From: Bacillus tuaregi
Lineage (GTDB): Bacteria; Bacillota; Bacilli; Bacillales; Cytobacillaceae
Length of the DNA stretch: 64,000 nucleotides
Reading direction: 5' to 3'
Assembly (NCBI RefSeq): GCF_900104575.1
Contig: NZ_LT629731.1
Location: 818,189 to 882,188, forward strand
The first letter of the stretch is position 1; every line of letters starts with the position of its first letter. Position numbers and translations under genes: made by a program. Below the pieces are notes generated by a model. The model made no database searches. It was given only the letters and a program-made list of their open reading frames with translations, and had not been told where the DNA came from. Of this stretch, positions 42,704 to 51,964 are shown one piece after another.

Positions 42704-43795
42704 ATGAACTATGATTTTAAGACAGATGTGTGTATTGTAGGCGCCGGACCTGCTGGTGCATTGCTTGCCTATCTGCTTTCAAGTCATAATATCTCAACGA
42801 TTTTAGTTGAGCGGAACGAGAATATTAACAAAGAGTTTAGGGGAGAGCATCTAAACGAGACCGGCGAGAATATTTTACGTAAATATGATCTTTTTGATGA
42901 GCTGGAAAGCATTGGCTTATTAAGAATGGACCGGGTTGAATATTGGGACCATGGGGAAGTATTTCGGACGATTATGCCAGATGAACGAGTCAATCACTGC
43001 GGCATTCACGTCCCGCAGAAGCATCTTCTCGGCCTTTTATTGAAAAAAAGTGAACCACTCACCCTATTCAAGCTGTTATTAAATACAAAAGTGGTCGAAT
43101 TAGTCGAGGCAGACGGTCAATATACGGGTGTGAAGGCAGTTAAGGATGGAAAAGAAATCTTGATTAGCAGTAAATTAATTATTGGTGCAGATGGACGGTT
43201 TTCAACAATCCGCAAATTAGCTGGCATTCCCTTTGCTAAAATCAAGCATGGCTATGATCTACTCTGGGCACGTATCCCAGCTCCAGTGGATTGGGAGCCA
43301 ACCGTTCGCATGGCTTTAGTGAATGATGAACAGCTTGCCTTGTTTACGCAGCAGGGAGGGTTTATTCAAATCGGGTGGAATATTGAGGAAGGCTCGTATT
43401 CTGCGCTTCGAAAGCAGTCGATTACACCATTTGTCCAACAGCTAGTGGATGCTTTTCCGCAGCTGGAAGAAACGGTCAAGGCTTCAATTCAATCATGGGA
43501 TGATTTTGTTTTACTTCAGGTGCAGAGCTCTAAATGTGAGACCTGGGTGAAAAATAATTTAGTCATTATCGGAGATGCTGCGCATACGATGAGTCCGACT
43601 GGAGCCATTGGTATAAACAGTGCCATGAAGGATGCCGATATATTATTTCAAATCCTGATGGATGCAGATGTTCACAAAGCTAGCAGTCTTGAACTACAGT
43701 TATTTGAACAGCTGCGCAAACAAGAAGTGGATATACAGCAGCAAGAACAGCTACGTAAAGAAGAATCATTTGGAAAGCAATTTATCCCGGTTTAA
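42704..43795 (+). CDS. FAD-dependent aromatic-type monooxygenase
   Basis: The 363-aa protein is a class-A flavoprotein monooxygenase (PHBH/UbiH-like). It has the N-terminal FAD motif VCIVGAGPAGALLAYLL, the DG motif LIIGADGRFSTIRKLAG and the GD motif LVIIGDAAHTMSPTGAIGIN. RGEHLNETG near residue 48 resembles related hydroxylases. It uses NAD(P)H and O2 to hydroxylate an aromatic or heteroaromatic substrate. As it follows ribA and ribD in one operon, a ribityl- or aminopyrimidine product is a reasonable but unproven substrate. It ends in a hairpin. Confidence 0.85.
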   Translation: MNYDFKTDVCIVGAGPAGALLAYLLSSHNISTILVERNENINKEFRGEHLNETGENILRKYDLFDELESIGLLRMDRVEYWDHGEVFRTIMPDERVNHCGIHVPQKHLLGLLLKKSEPLTLFKLLLNTKVVELVEADGQYTGVKAVKDGKEILISSKLIIGADGRFSTIRKLAGIPFAKIKHGYDLLWARIPAPVDWEPTVRMALVNDEQLALFTQQGGFIQIGWNIEEGSYSALRKQSITPFVQQLVDAFPQLEETVKASIQSWDDFVLLQVQSSKCETWVKNNLVIIGDAAHTMSPTGAIGINSAMKDADILFQILMDADVHKASSLELQLFEQLRKQEVDIQQQEQLRKEESFGKQFIPV

Positions 43796-43812
43796 TGAGG
43801 TAGCCGGGATTT
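43786..43812. terminator. Hairpin at the end of the monooxygenase gene
   Basis: ATCCCGG / CCGGGAT arms around the stop codon are followed by TTATTTAT. It lies between convergent genes and is a moderate terminator. Confidence 0.6.
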
Positions 43813-43814
43813 AT

Positions 43815-44027
43815 TTATGATTGACTGTTGGCATTCCAATGAGAAAAGGAACCTGTTCCGTTACAGCCATGGCATTCGTAGGATTCTGGATAGCAATATT
43901 CATTCACAATAGGAATTTGAAAGCCTTTGCCATTACAGTCAGGACAATGCCCTAAGCTTTGCGCCTCAGAAATTCTTTTTTCATATAGACTGGCCTTCCA
44001 ATCTGATAGATAGCTAAAAAGCCCCAT
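43815..44027 (-). CDS. Small DnaJ-type zinc-finger protein
   Basis: The 70-aa protein contains two CxxCxGxG motifs (CPDCNGKGF and CHGCNGTGS) like the zinc-binding repeats of DnaJ. An N-terminal basic amphipathic part (FSYLSDWKASLYEKRI) precedes them. The short length means it is only the zinc module. I do not recognise a specific gene; similar small proteins occur in Bacillaceae. It likely binds one Zn2+ and may act as an accessory chaperone or RNA-binding factor, which is inference. GGAGAGG lies upstream of its ATG on the minus strand. Confidence 0.72.
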   Translation of the reverse strand: MGLFSYLSDWKASLYEKRISEAQSLGHCPDCNGKGFQIPIVNEYCYPESYECHGCNGTGSFSHWNANSQS

Positions 44028-44285
44028 AAAAACCTCTCCTTCACTTTTTTCTTATTTTATGCAAGTCAGCATCTTTTTGAGAAACATGACATAGTAAACA
44101 TTTGTATTATGTCAAATTATCCTTGAATCTATTCAAGTTATTTAATCAGGCGATATATTAATCATTTATCCATCTAGGGGCCTCTTTATTAGGGCTTTTT
44201 TTGTTGTGAAAAAGTTAGCGTTTTTGGATAATTTTAACCCGATTAGTAAAAAGTAAGAGCAATTACGTTCATGGGGTGTTAGCGA
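44028..44285. other. Intergenic region upstream of ykoS
   Basis: A/T-rich DNA with no gene. A motif GACATAGTAAACA...TGTATTATGTC (44089-44116) forms an inverted pair GACATA/TATGTC that might be a regulator site. No convincing SigA or ECF promoter was seen. Confidence 0.35.
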
Positions 44286-45962
44286 TTGGATTCTTTACAT
44301 GCTCATAAGGAGAAAAAATGGATTATCATTGCCCTTATTATTCTTGCTATTTATGTCGCACCACTGTTTATTCTAGGGGAAAATGCTCATATTCGAGTCC
44401 ACGACAATCTAGATTCTAATCTGGCTTGGTATAAAGTATTGCGGGAAAGTGGACAAATCTTTGGGTCCATTGATGCTGTAGTCCCGCAGGTTATGAACGG
44501 AATCCCAAGAAACGCCTATGGTACAGAGTTCAGTGGAATTGTCTGGCTTTACGCCCTATTTCCAACCATGACAGCCTATGCATTAAGTCAAACGATAACA
44601 AGAGTATTTGCTTTTATTGGCATGTATTGGCTATTACGCGACCACCTCTTAGCCGGGAAAGAGTGGGGATTCATTAACGTCGGGGCAGCCTTGGCATTTG
44701 CTTTAACTCCGTTTTGGCCATCAGGTATGCTTAGCACACTGGGAATGCCGCTAGCTCTCTGGTCGTTTCTGCATATTCGTAGCGGCAGGCGGTCGTGGAA
44801 GCAGTATCTCGTGCTGACTCTGCTCCCCTTTTATTCGAGTATTGTCCTTGGCTTTTTCTTTTTTTTGTTTGCCATGGGGGTGCTCTGGATCATTGACGTA
44901 TTGAGGCGAAAAAAGCATAACCTTGCCTTTTTACTTTCTCTTATCTATATGGCTGCTGTGTATTGCTTTGTTGAATACAGGCTTGTATATTCCTTTCTTT
45001 TTTCTACTGAGCCGAACAGTCGCGATGAATACATTCACGCCCGTCTCTCCATATGGAGGGCTATTCGCCTCACCTTTAAGAATTATGTGCTTGGACACAC
45101 TCATGTCATGACCGTTCACGGCTTAATCATTTTGCCGATTTTACTGGCCGGCTTTTACCTGGTCTGGAGAAAGGGCTGGTGGAGACAGGAAAAATACTTT
45201 GTCTTTTTGTTCATCCTGAACTTTGTTTTATCGCTATGGTATGCCTTTTGGTTTTATAAAGGCTGGCAGCCTCTGGCAGAAAGGTTTCATTTCATGAACA
45301 CCTTTAACTTTGCCCGCTTTCACTTTTTACGGCCGCTTGTCATTTATGCATCCTTTGCCATCGCCTTGAAAATCATCTGGCAAAATAAAAAGGAATTTCG
45401 ACCACTTGTTTACTTTAGTTTAATGGCCCAGCTCGTACTATTAGGTTTTTTTAACGAAGAGATTGTCTACCGCTCGAAGCCTTCCGTGAAGGAGTTTTAT
45501 GCTGAGGAATTATTCTCAGAGATTAAAGACTATATCGGTCGACCTGTAGAGGAATACCGGGTGGCAAGCGTTGGACTGCATCCAGCCATTGCTCAGTACA
45601 ACGGGTTTTATACAGTAGACTCCTATAATAACTTTTATCCCTTGTCTTACAAGCATGAGTTTCGAAAAATCATTGAAAAGGAATTAGCCAAAAACAAGAA
45701 AATACGCATTTACTTCGATGAGTGGGGCGGACGCTGCTATTTGTATACGGATGAATTAGGGAAGCATTATATGTTCAAAAAAAATACGAAAAAGAAGCTT
45801 AAAGCTGTCCAATTCAATCTTGAACCCTTTAAAAAAATGGGTGGAACGCATATTTTGTCAGCCGTTCCGATTGTCAATGCCGATGAGAACCGCTTAGAGC
45901 TTGAGAAAGTATTCTCAAGCAAGGAAGCGATCTGGAAAATCTACCTGTATCGAGCTATTTAA
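44286..45962 (+). CDS. ykoS: YkoS-like polytopic membrane protein (DUF6044/YfhO-type)
   Basis: The 558-aa protein has about 11 membrane helices in its first 400 residues and a C-terminal extracellular domain of about 150 residues. The motif HVHDNLDSN-like IRVHDNLDSNLAWYKVL near the N-terminus is typical of DUF6044/YkoS proteins. It resembles YfhO, a GT-C-type enzyme that transfers a sugar from a lipid carrier to a cell-envelope polymer. Paired with the GT2 gene downstream, it would complete a sugar-modification pathway. The TTG start has GGGGTG at 7 nt. Confidence 0.83.
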   Translation: MDSLHAHKEKKWIIIALIILAIYVAPLFILGENAHIRVHDNLDSNLAWYKVLRESGQIFGSIDAVVPQVMNGIPRNAYGTEFSGIVWLYALFPTMTAYALSQTITRVFAFIGMYWLLRDHLLAGKEWGFINVGAALAFALTPFWPSGMLSTLGMPLALWSFLHIRSGRRSWKQYLVLTLLPFYSSIVLGFFFFLFAMGVLWIIDVLRRKKHNLAFLLSLIYMAAVYCFVEYRLVYSFLFSTEPNSRDEYIHARLSIWRAIRLTFKNYVLGHTHVMTVHGLIILPILLAGFYLVWRKGWWRQEKYFVFLFILNFVLSLWYAFWFYKGWQPLAERFHFMNTFNFARFHFLRPLVIYASFAIALKIIWQNKKEFRPLVYFSLMAQLVLLGFFNEEIVYRSKPSVKEFYAEELFSEIKDYIGRPVEEYRVASVGLHPAIAQYNGFYTVDSYNNFYPLSYKHEFRKIIEKELAKNKKIRIYFDEWGGRCYLYTDELGKHYMFKKNTKKKLKAVQFNLEPFKKMGGTHILSAVPIVNADENRLELEKVFSSKEAIWKIYLYRAI

Positions 45963-45976
45963 CTCGAAAAATGGAT

Positions 45977-46081
45977 ATATCCGCGGAATTCGGGGGGATA
46001 TCCGCGGATTTCGGCCCAATATCCGCGCTTTTGGAGTACATATCCGCGCTTTTTAACTACATATCACCGTTTTTACAGTTT
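45977..46081 (+). repeat. 21-bp-period tandem repeat (ATATCCGCG units)
   Basis: Five consecutive 21-bp units start ATATCCGCG (the last ATATCACCG). They lie in the 158-bp gap between ykoS and ykoT. The frame stays open through them, reading ISA-x-F/L repeats, but the downstream gene has its own start at 46121. Confidence 0.85.
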
Positions 46082-46120
46082 CTGGGAAATATTCAATACA
46101 ACATCTTGGAGGGATATAAC

Positions 46121-47155
46121 ATGAGTACACCAGTTGTTACACTTGTTGTGCCTTGCTATAACGAAGAAGCGGTTTTGCCCCATACGATGAAGGTCCTAGA
46201 GCACTATCTTCAGGAGTTAACAAACGATGGTGTTATCTCAGATAAAAGTAGGCTATTATTTGTTGATGACGGCAGCAAGGACGAGACCTGGAAGCTAATT
46301 TATAAGGCGAGCTTGAATACTGATAGGATTAGAGGGTTAAAGCTCGCCGGTAATGCAGGTCACCAAAATGCCTTACTGGCAGGCTTATTTGCAGCAAAAT
46401 CTGTCTCCGATTGCGTGATTTCTCTTGATGCTGATTTACAGGATGATATTACGGTTATCCGCCAGTTTATTGAGAAGTTTAACGAAGGAAATGAAATTGT
46501 CTATGGCGTACGCCGTAAAAGGGATACTGATACATTATTTAAACGAAAGACTGCTGAGGGCTTTTATAAAATAATGGCAAAAATGGGGGTTGATTTAGTC
46601 TATAATCATGCTGATTACCGGTTAATGAGCAGACGTGCCCTTGAGGAACTGGAACGGTTCGATGAAGCGAATTTATTTTTACGCGGAATTGTACCGTTAA
46701 TCGGTTTTACCTCTACATATGTGTACTATGATCGTCAGGAAAGGACTGCCGGTGAAACGAAGTATCCGTTGAAAAAAATGCTTTCTTTTGCATTTAATGG
46801 GATTACCTCCTTTTCGATTACACCGATACGCATAGTATTACTAACAGGCTGTGCTTTTTTCTTTGTCAGCCTTTTTGTTCTAAGCTATTTCTTAGTCCTG
46901 AAATATGTTGGTGAAACCGAAATAGGCTGGACCTCCTTAATTATCTCAATCTGGCTGATTGGGGGCTTACAGCTGATGGCTATTGGGTTAATAGGGGAAT
47001 ATATCGGAAAAGTGTATCAGGAAACAAAGCGAAGGCCAAAATATATTATCGATATGGACCTGCTTAACCTTGGTATTCCTGAGCACATGAAAGAGGGAAT
47101 ACCAGAAAAGGAAACCCTAATCGCAAACAGCCTATCTGAACTAAATGGAAACTAA
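46121..47155 (+). CDS. ykoT: Family-2 glycosyltransferase, YkoT/CsbB type
   Basis: The 344-aa protein has an N-terminal GT-A domain (VTLVVPCYNEEAVLPHTM, LLFVDDGSKDETW, SLDADLQDD, ADYRLMSRRALEEL). Two C-terminal membrane helices follow (residues about 235-260 and 270-295), ending with GLIGEYIGKVYQETKRRPKYII. This is the CsbB/YkoT/GtrB type, which makes undecaprenyl-phosphate-linked sugar on the cytosolic face. With YkoS it would decorate an envelope glycopolymer. The ATG at 46121 follows GGAGGG. The frame is open 50 codons upstream through the 21-bp repeats, but these lack family similarity. Confidence 0.88.
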   Translation: MSTPVVTLVVPCYNEEAVLPHTMKVLEHYLQELTNDGVISDKSRLLFVDDGSKDETWKLIYKASLNTDRIRGLKLAGNAGHQNALLAGLFAAKSVSDCVISLDADLQDDITVIRQFIEKFNEGNEIVYGVRRKRDTDTLFKRKTAEGFYKIMAKMGVDLVYNHADYRLMSRRALEELERFDEANLFLRGIVPLIGFTSTYVYYDRQERTAGETKYPLKKMLSFAFNGITSFSITPIRIVLLTGCAFFFVSLFVLSYFLVLKYVGETEIGWTSLIISIWLIGGLQLMAIGLIGEYIGKVYQETKRRPKYIIDMDLLNLGIPEHMKEGIPEKETLIANSLSELNGN

Positions 47156-47163
47156 AGATGAAA

Positions 47164-47198
47164 GAACCTGACATACATGCAATCAGGTTCTTTTTGCT
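47164..47198 (+). terminator. Terminator after ykoT
   Basis: AAGAACCTGA / TCAGGTTCTT arms with an 11-nt loop and T5. Confidence 0.87.
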
Positions 47199-47460
47199 TT
47201 GAAAAATTATACACATATAACAAAATGTAACTTCTCTATCCTTATAACTTTAAGATAACAATAGTAAATATAGTGATAATTCACGGGGCTGTAACAAACT
47301 ACAGGAGATATTAAAGTATTTCAATATATCTGTTTACTTTTCATTTTTTTATGCAATAATTAACAATGTTGTTTTTGAAATCATAATCGAATTTATATGA
47401 GTTGTCGGAAGATTGAAAACCAGATTCTTCATGGGAAACGTTATTAGGGAGGCAATTGTA
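47199..47460. other. Leader region of brnQ
   Basis: A/T-rich region of about 260 bp with no gene. I looked for a T-box or a CodY site, as expected for a branched-chain amino-acid carrier. No T-box sequence (TGGNACCGCG) is present and no convincing CodY box was found. Confidence 0.35.
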
Positions 47461-48813
47461 ATGAAAGCAAAAATATCTCGAAATGAAATAATCGCCATCG
47501 GACTTATGCTCTTTGCTTTATTCTTTGGTGCTGGTAATTTAATTTTCCCCCCTGCACTGGGACAGGCGGCAGGTACCCATTTTTGGCCGTCCATTATCGG
47601 CTTTTTATTGACAGGGGTAGGCTTACCATTATTAGGAGTACTGGCTATCGGGGTGTCAGGTCATGATGATGTACAATCATTAGCAAGCAAAATTAGCCCG
47701 ACCTTTTCACTCTTTTTTACTGTAACCCTTTATTTATCGATTGGTCCCTTCTTTGCGATACCACGAACAGGGACGGTATCTTATGAAATCGGGATTGCCC
47801 CTTTTCTACCGGAAATGTCCGGCGGCTTTAATGTCGCTCTGTTGATTTATACAATGATTTACTTCGGGATTGTCGGCTATTTATCTCTTAATCCGAGTAA
47901 GATTGTGGACCGGGTTGGAAAGGTAATGACACCGATTCTGTTATTATGCTTACTTATCGTCTTAGTTACTACCGTTATTAACCCGCTTGACAAACCGCTT
48001 GCACCAATTGGAAGCTATATGGATAATGCCTTTTTCAAGGGCTTTCAAGAAGGCTACTTAACGATGGATACACTGGCATCGTTCGTTTTTGGAATTATTG
48101 TTATCAACGCAATTAAAGAAAATGGTATTACAACAAAGGGCGGTATTGCCAAAGCAACCATCAAAGCAGGCTTCATAGCAGCAGGTGCGTTAGGACTGAT
48201 TTATTTAGGACTGGCTTATTTAGGTGCTACGACCAATTTTGCAGCAGGAGAAGCAAATAATGGTGGAGCCCTATTAACCCATTCAGCCAATGCACATTTC
48301 TCGGTAATGGGAAATATAATCCTTGGATTAGCGATTCTATTTGCTTGTCTCACTACATCAATCGGTTTAATTACGTCGTGTGCCAGTTATTTTGCAAAAA
48401 TGTTTCCCGCCTTTTCTTACAAAACATTAGCGATTATTTTTACGATTTTCAGCGCTGCAGTGGCTAACGTTGGCTTAAGCCTGTTAATTACGATATCCGT
48501 TCCAGTACTTGTTGCGATTTATCCATTAGCGATTGTCCTGATCTTTTTAACCTTCTCAGACCCTCTTTTTAAGGGGAAACGATCTGTTTATCGCTGGAGT
48601 ATGCTGTTTACAGGTATTTTTAGTGTCATGGATGGAATCAAAGCAGCGGGTCTTCAGCTCGAAGGTCTATACAGCTTCTTAAATCAATATGTACCGCTGT
48701 TTGAGGCGGGGATGGGATGGGTTGTACCAGCTATAGTGGGAGCAATCATCGGCCTTATTTTACCAGCAAATCAAAAGCAGTCAGATGCCGAAACCAAACA
48801 GAAAGTAAGTTAA
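47461..48813 (+). CDS. brnQ: Branched-chain amino acid carrier BrnQ
   Basis: The 450-aa protein is a 12-helix Na+- or H+-coupled importer of leucine, isoleucine and valine (LIVCS family). The start LMLFALFFGAGNLIFPPALGQAAG and the segment SIGPFFAIPRTGTVSYEIG are family hallmarks. The ATG at 47461 follows GGGAGG at 9 nt; an upstream in-frame extension lacks family similarity. A terminator follows, so it is monocistronic. It is located next to proline catabolism genes. Confidence 0.94.
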   Translation: MKAKISRNEIIAIGLMLFALFFGAGNLIFPPALGQAAGTHFWPSIIGFLLTGVGLPLLGVLAIGVSGHDDVQSLASKISPTFSLFFTVTLYLSIGPFFAIPRTGTVSYEIGIAPFLPEMSGGFNVALLIYTMIYFGIVGYLSLNPSKIVDRVGKVMTPILLLCLLIVLVTTVINPLDKPLAPIGSYMDNAFFKGFQEGYLTMDTLASFVFGIIVINAIKENGITTKGGIAKATIKAGFIAAGALGLIYLGLAYLGATTNFAAGEANNGGALLTHSANAHFSVMGNIILGLAILFACLTTSIGLITSCASYFAKMFPAFSYKTLAIIFTIFSAAVANVGLSLLITISVPVLVAIYPLAIVLIFLTFSDPLFKGKRSVYRWSMLFTGIFSVMDGIKAAGLQLEGLYSFLNQYVPLFEAGMGWVVPAIVGAIIGLILPANQKQSDAETKQKVS

Positions 48814-48831
48814 TAAAGACAATCATTGAAA

Positions 48832-48866
48832 CAGGAGGACAGCGAATAGAGCTGTCCTCTTTTTGA
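48832..48866 (+). terminator. Terminator after brnQ
   Basis: AGGAGGACAG / CTGTCCTCTT arms with a 9-nt loop and T5. Confidence 0.87.
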
Positions 48867-48975
48867 TGTCTGCCCGATATTCTGTTTCGGCTATAAAAGT
48901 CCTAATCATGCCTAAAAGGTAATGGGTCTAAAATTTGCAACATATACTATAGAAATCGTTTGTTGGGGGGATTAA

Positions 48976-50523
48976 ATGGTAACAGCTTATAAGCATGAAC
49001 CATTGACAGACTTTACTGTTGAAGAGAATAAACGGGCGTTCATGGGTGCATTAAAAAAAGTAAATCGACAATTAGGAAAGGAATATCCATTACTCATTAA
49101 CGGTCAGAGAATCACGAGCGGAGAGGTGATTGCCAGCTATAATCCTGCAAGAAAAACGGAATTAATCGGAACGGTATCAGCCGCAAATAAAGAGCTAGCA
49201 GAGCAGGCAATGCAGGCGGCACTATCAGCCTTTTCCTTCTGGAAAAATTGGTCTCCAGAGGCAAGAGCGCATGTTTTACTGAAGGCAGCGGCGATTATAA
49301 GAAGGCGGAAACATGAATTCTCGGCGTATTTAGTCAAGGAAGCCGGAAAGCCCTGGAAGGAAGCGGATGCGGATACAGCAGAGGCGATTGATTTCCTTGA
49401 ATATTATGCACGGCAAATGCTTTGTCTTGAAGGTGGTGCACCGGTTAACAGCAGGGAGGGAGAGAACAATCAGTATGGCTATATCCCGCTTGGGGTTGGA
49501 GTGGTTATTTCCCCGTTCAATTTCCCACTCGCCATTATGGCTGGAACAACGGTGGCAGCGATTGTAACGGGAAATACCGTTCTATTAAAGCCGTCCAATA
49601 ATACACCGGTTGTGGCGGCAAAGTTTGTAGAGGTGATGGAGGAAGCGGGTCTTCCAAAGGGTGTCCTTAATTTTATTCCAGGAAGCGGTGCTGAAATTGG
49701 GGACTACTTAGTTGACCATCCGAAAACACGGTTTGTGTCCTTTACAGGGTCACGTGAAGTAGGGTGTCGGATTTATGAGCGTGCAGCAAAGGTGCATCCA
49801 GGCCAGATATGGTTAAAGCGCGTGATTGCTGAAATGGGTGGAAAGGATACAGTTGTGGTGGATGAGGATGCAAATCTTGATTTAGCGGCAGCTTCGATTG
49901 TCTACTCAGGCTTTGGCTTCTCAGGTCAAAAATGCTCGGCAGGGTCGAGAGCCGTGGTTCATGAGAAAATTTATGAGCAGGTGTTAGAAAGGGCAGTTAA
50001 GCTAACGAAATCATTGACGGTTGGGAGCCCGGAGGAAGCCGAAACCTATATGGGTCCTGTCATTGATCAAGCTGCCTATAATAAAATAATGTCCTATATT
50101 GAAATTGGTAAGGAAGAAGGCAGACTTGTTGCAGGGGGTGAAGGTAATCCGGAAAGGGGGTTCTTTATCCAACCGACAATCATTGCCGATGTCAAGGAGA
50201 AAGCTCGTATTATGCAGGAGGAAATCTTTGGTCCTGTGATTGCTTTTTGTAAGGCTGGTAGTGTAGATCAGCTTCTAGAGATTGCTAATAATACAGATTA
50301 TGGTCTAACCGGGGCCTTTATTTCAAAAAATCGTGACCATATCGAACGGGCAAAAAGAGAATTTCATGTTGGGAATTTATATATTAATCGTACCTGTACG
50401 GGTGCGATTGTCGGCTATCAGCCTTTTGGCGGCTTTCAAATGTCTGGAACCGATTCAAAAGCAGGTGGTCCTGATTATCTTCTTCTCCATATGCAGGCGC
50501 AAACTGTTTCGGAAACATACTAA
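48976..50523 (+). CDS. pruA: L-glutamate-gamma-semialdehyde (P5C) dehydrogenase
   Basis: The 515-aa aldehyde dehydrogenase oxidises glutamate semialdehyde to glutamate with NAD+. It has the cofactor-binding [15 protein letters not shown], the catalytic Glu in [16 protein letters not shown] and the nucleophilic Cys in [15 protein letters not shown], typical of RocA/PutC enzymes. The ATG follows TTGGGGGG. It is paired with proline dehydrogenase, giving a proline-to-glutamate pathway, and rocD in the window feeds the same intermediate. Confidence 0.94.
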   Translation: MVTAYKHEPLTDFTVEENKRAFMGALKKVNRQLGKEYPLLINGQRITSGEVIASYNPARKTELIGTVSAANKELAEQAMQAALSAFSFWKNWSPEARAHVLLKAAAIIRRRKHEFSAYLVKEAGKPWKEADADTAEAIDFLEYYARQMLCLEGGAPVNSREGENNQYGYIPLGVGVVISPFNFPLAIMAGTTVAAIVTGNTVLLKPSNNTPVVAAKFVEVMEEAGLPKGVLNFIPGSGAEIGDYLVDHPKTRFVSFTGSREVGCRIYERAAKVHPGQIWLKRVIAEMGGKDTVVVDEDANLDLAAASIVYSGFGFSGQKCSAGSRAVVHEKIYEQVLERAVKLTKSLTVGSPEEAETYMGPVIDQAAYNKIMSYIEIGKEEGRLVAGGEGNPERGFFIQPTIIADVKEKARIMQEEIFGPVIAFCKAGSVDQLLEIANNTDYGLTGAFISKNRDHIERAKREFHVGNLYINRTCTGAIVGYQPFGGFQMSGTDSKAGGPDYLLLHMQAQTVSETY

Positions 50524-50649
50524 TCTCAGAATAAAACGACCAGCACAGTAACGATAGGTTATTTTCATAAATAAGGGATTCTTTTCGATACGGCTGAAAG
50601 GGTCCCTTTTGGCATAGGATCATGACCTTCTAGAAGGAGGGATCTTATT

Positions 50650-51564
50650 ATGTTATCAGCCTTATCAAAGGGATTTTTCCTTTATTTATCAAAAAATAAA
50701 ATGTTGAACAGAGCGGCGAAAAAATGGGGATTAAAGCTCGGTGCGTCGCAGGTTGTTGCGGGAAATTCGATTGAAATGATGGTAGGGAAAGTACGGGAAT
50801 TAAATGAGAGAGGCTTGCTGTGTACACTTGATCATTTAGGTGAATTTGTAAACAGCAAGGAGGAGGCCGAGTCGGCAACAGCGGCCGCTATTCAGACATT
50901 AGAGGCTATCGCGAAGGAGGGATTAAATAGCCATTTATCCGTTAAAATGACTCAGCTAGGTGTCGATATCGACCGAGAATTCTGTGTTCAAAATATGAGA
51001 AGGATTTTAGAAACGGCGAGAAAATATGGGAACTTTGTCAGAATTGACATGGAGGATTATTCACATTACAAAGTAACCTTAGAAATTTTACAACACCTAA
51101 GAGAAAGCTATCCAAATGTCGGGACGGTCATTCAAGCCTATTTACGATGTGCGGAGGAGGATATGAGGCAGCTTCAGGGGGTACCATTGCGGTTAGTAAA
51201 AGGAGCCTATAAAGAGTCTCCAAAAGTTGCTTTCCAAAGTAAAAAGGAAATTGATGAAAATTTTATCAAGCTGATTAAGCTTCATTTGCTTAGTGGAAGC
51301 TATACTGCGGTGGCGACCCATGATCATCAAATCATTGCTCAGGTTATCTCATTTGTTGAGGAGCAAAGCATTTCGAGGAATCAGTTTGAATTTCAAATGC
51401 TCTATGGCTTCAGGACAGAAATGCAGCAGAATCTTGCAAACGAGGGCTATAAAATGAGGATTTATGTACCCTATGGCAATGATTGGTTTGCCTATTATAT
51501 GCGGAGACTAGCCGAAAGGCCGCAGAATGTATCCTTTGCATTAAAGGGATTGCTGTTAAAATAG
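50650..51564 (+). CDS. fadM: Proline dehydrogenase (FadM/PutB)
   Basis: The 304-aa flavoenzyme oxidises proline to pyrroline-5-carboxylate and passes electrons to the quinone pool. It is a TIM-barrel enzyme with LDHLGEFVNSKEEAE, HLSVKMTQLGVDID, IDMEDYSHYKVTL, LRLVKGAYKESPKVAF, and the C-terminal FAD/substrate motif YGNDWFAYYMRRLAERP, in which YxxRRxAERP is diagnostic. AGAAGGAGGG precedes the ATG. It is 126 bp after pruA and ends at a hairpin terminator. Confidence 0.93.
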   Translation: MLSALSKGFFLYLSKNKMLNRAAKKWGLKLGASQVVAGNSIEMMVGKVRELNERGLLCTLDHLGEFVNSKEEAESATAAAIQTLEAIAKEGLNSHLSVKMTQLGVDIDREFCVQNMRRILETARKYGNFVRIDMEDYSHYKVTLEILQHLRESYPNVGTVIQAYLRCAEEDMRQLQGVPLRLVKGAYKESPKVAFQSKKEIDENFIKLIKLHLLSGSYTAVATHDHQIIAQVISFVEEQSISRNQFEFQMLYGFRTEMQQNLANEGYKMRIYVPYGNDWFAYYMRRLAERPQNVSFALKGLLLK

Positions 51565-51597
51565 AAAAGGCAAACCGTCTGTTTGGTTTGCCTTTTC
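51563..51597. terminator. Terminator fadM / tRNA-Ser
   Basis: AGAAAAGGCAAACC / GGTTTGCCTTTTCT arms with a 7-nt loop form a symmetric stem serving fadM and the minus-strand tRNA transcript. Confidence 0.9.
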
Positions 51598-51605
51598 TCC
51601 GTTAA

Positions 51606-51693
51606 CGGAGAAGGTGGGATTCGAACCCACGCAACGGTTGCCCGCCCTAACGCATTTCGAGTGCGCCCCCTTAGACCACTTGGGTACTTCTCC
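51606..51693 (-). tRNA. tRNA-Ser (CGA)
   Basis: The acceptor stem GGAGAAG/CTTCTCC, a long variable arm and the T-arm GTTCGAATCCCAC are visible. The anticodon loop reads CTCGAAA, giving anticodon CGA (reads UCG). The discriminator is G and CCA is not encoded. Confidence 0.9.
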
Positions 51694-51699
51694 ATCATA

Positions 51700-51773
51700 T
51701 GGAGCGGGTGAGGGGAATCGAACCCCCGTCATCAGCTTGGGAAGCTGGTATTCTACCATTAAACTACACCCGC
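51700..51773 (-). tRNA. tRNA-Gly (CCC)
   Basis: GCGGGTG / CACCCGC acceptor stem with encoded TCCA end, T-arm GGTTCGATTCC. The anticodon loop TTCCCAA gives anticodon CCC (reads GGG). Position 27-43 in the anticodon stem is a C-A mismatch. Confidence 0.88.
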
Positions 51774-51964
51774 ATGTTTTACTATATTAGTATATCATAA
51801 TCAATAGTATTTTTCAGCAGTTAACCTCAAGGCACAGTAAAAAGTAATTCTCATCATGAAAATAGATCATTCTCATTTCTTTTACAATGAATAAGGTCTA
51901 CTATATAATTATCGTATTTAAAACTAATTTTTCAGAAAAAGAATAAGAGGAGATAAACATTTAT

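Noticed and set aside
45977-46081. The regular 21-bp units looked like a CRISPR array.
   Set aside because: Units are contiguous with only 9-10 conserved bases, no 25-40 nt repeats with unique spacers, and no cas genes are present.
45971-46120. A longer YkoT with an ISA-repeat N-terminus.
   Set aside because: The extension is made by the tandem DNA repeat, and a strong GGAGGG site precedes the normal GT2 start at 46121.
47199-47460. Possible T-box riboswitch in the brnQ leader.
   Set aside because: No T-box sequence, specifier hairpin or terminator/antiterminator pair was found.
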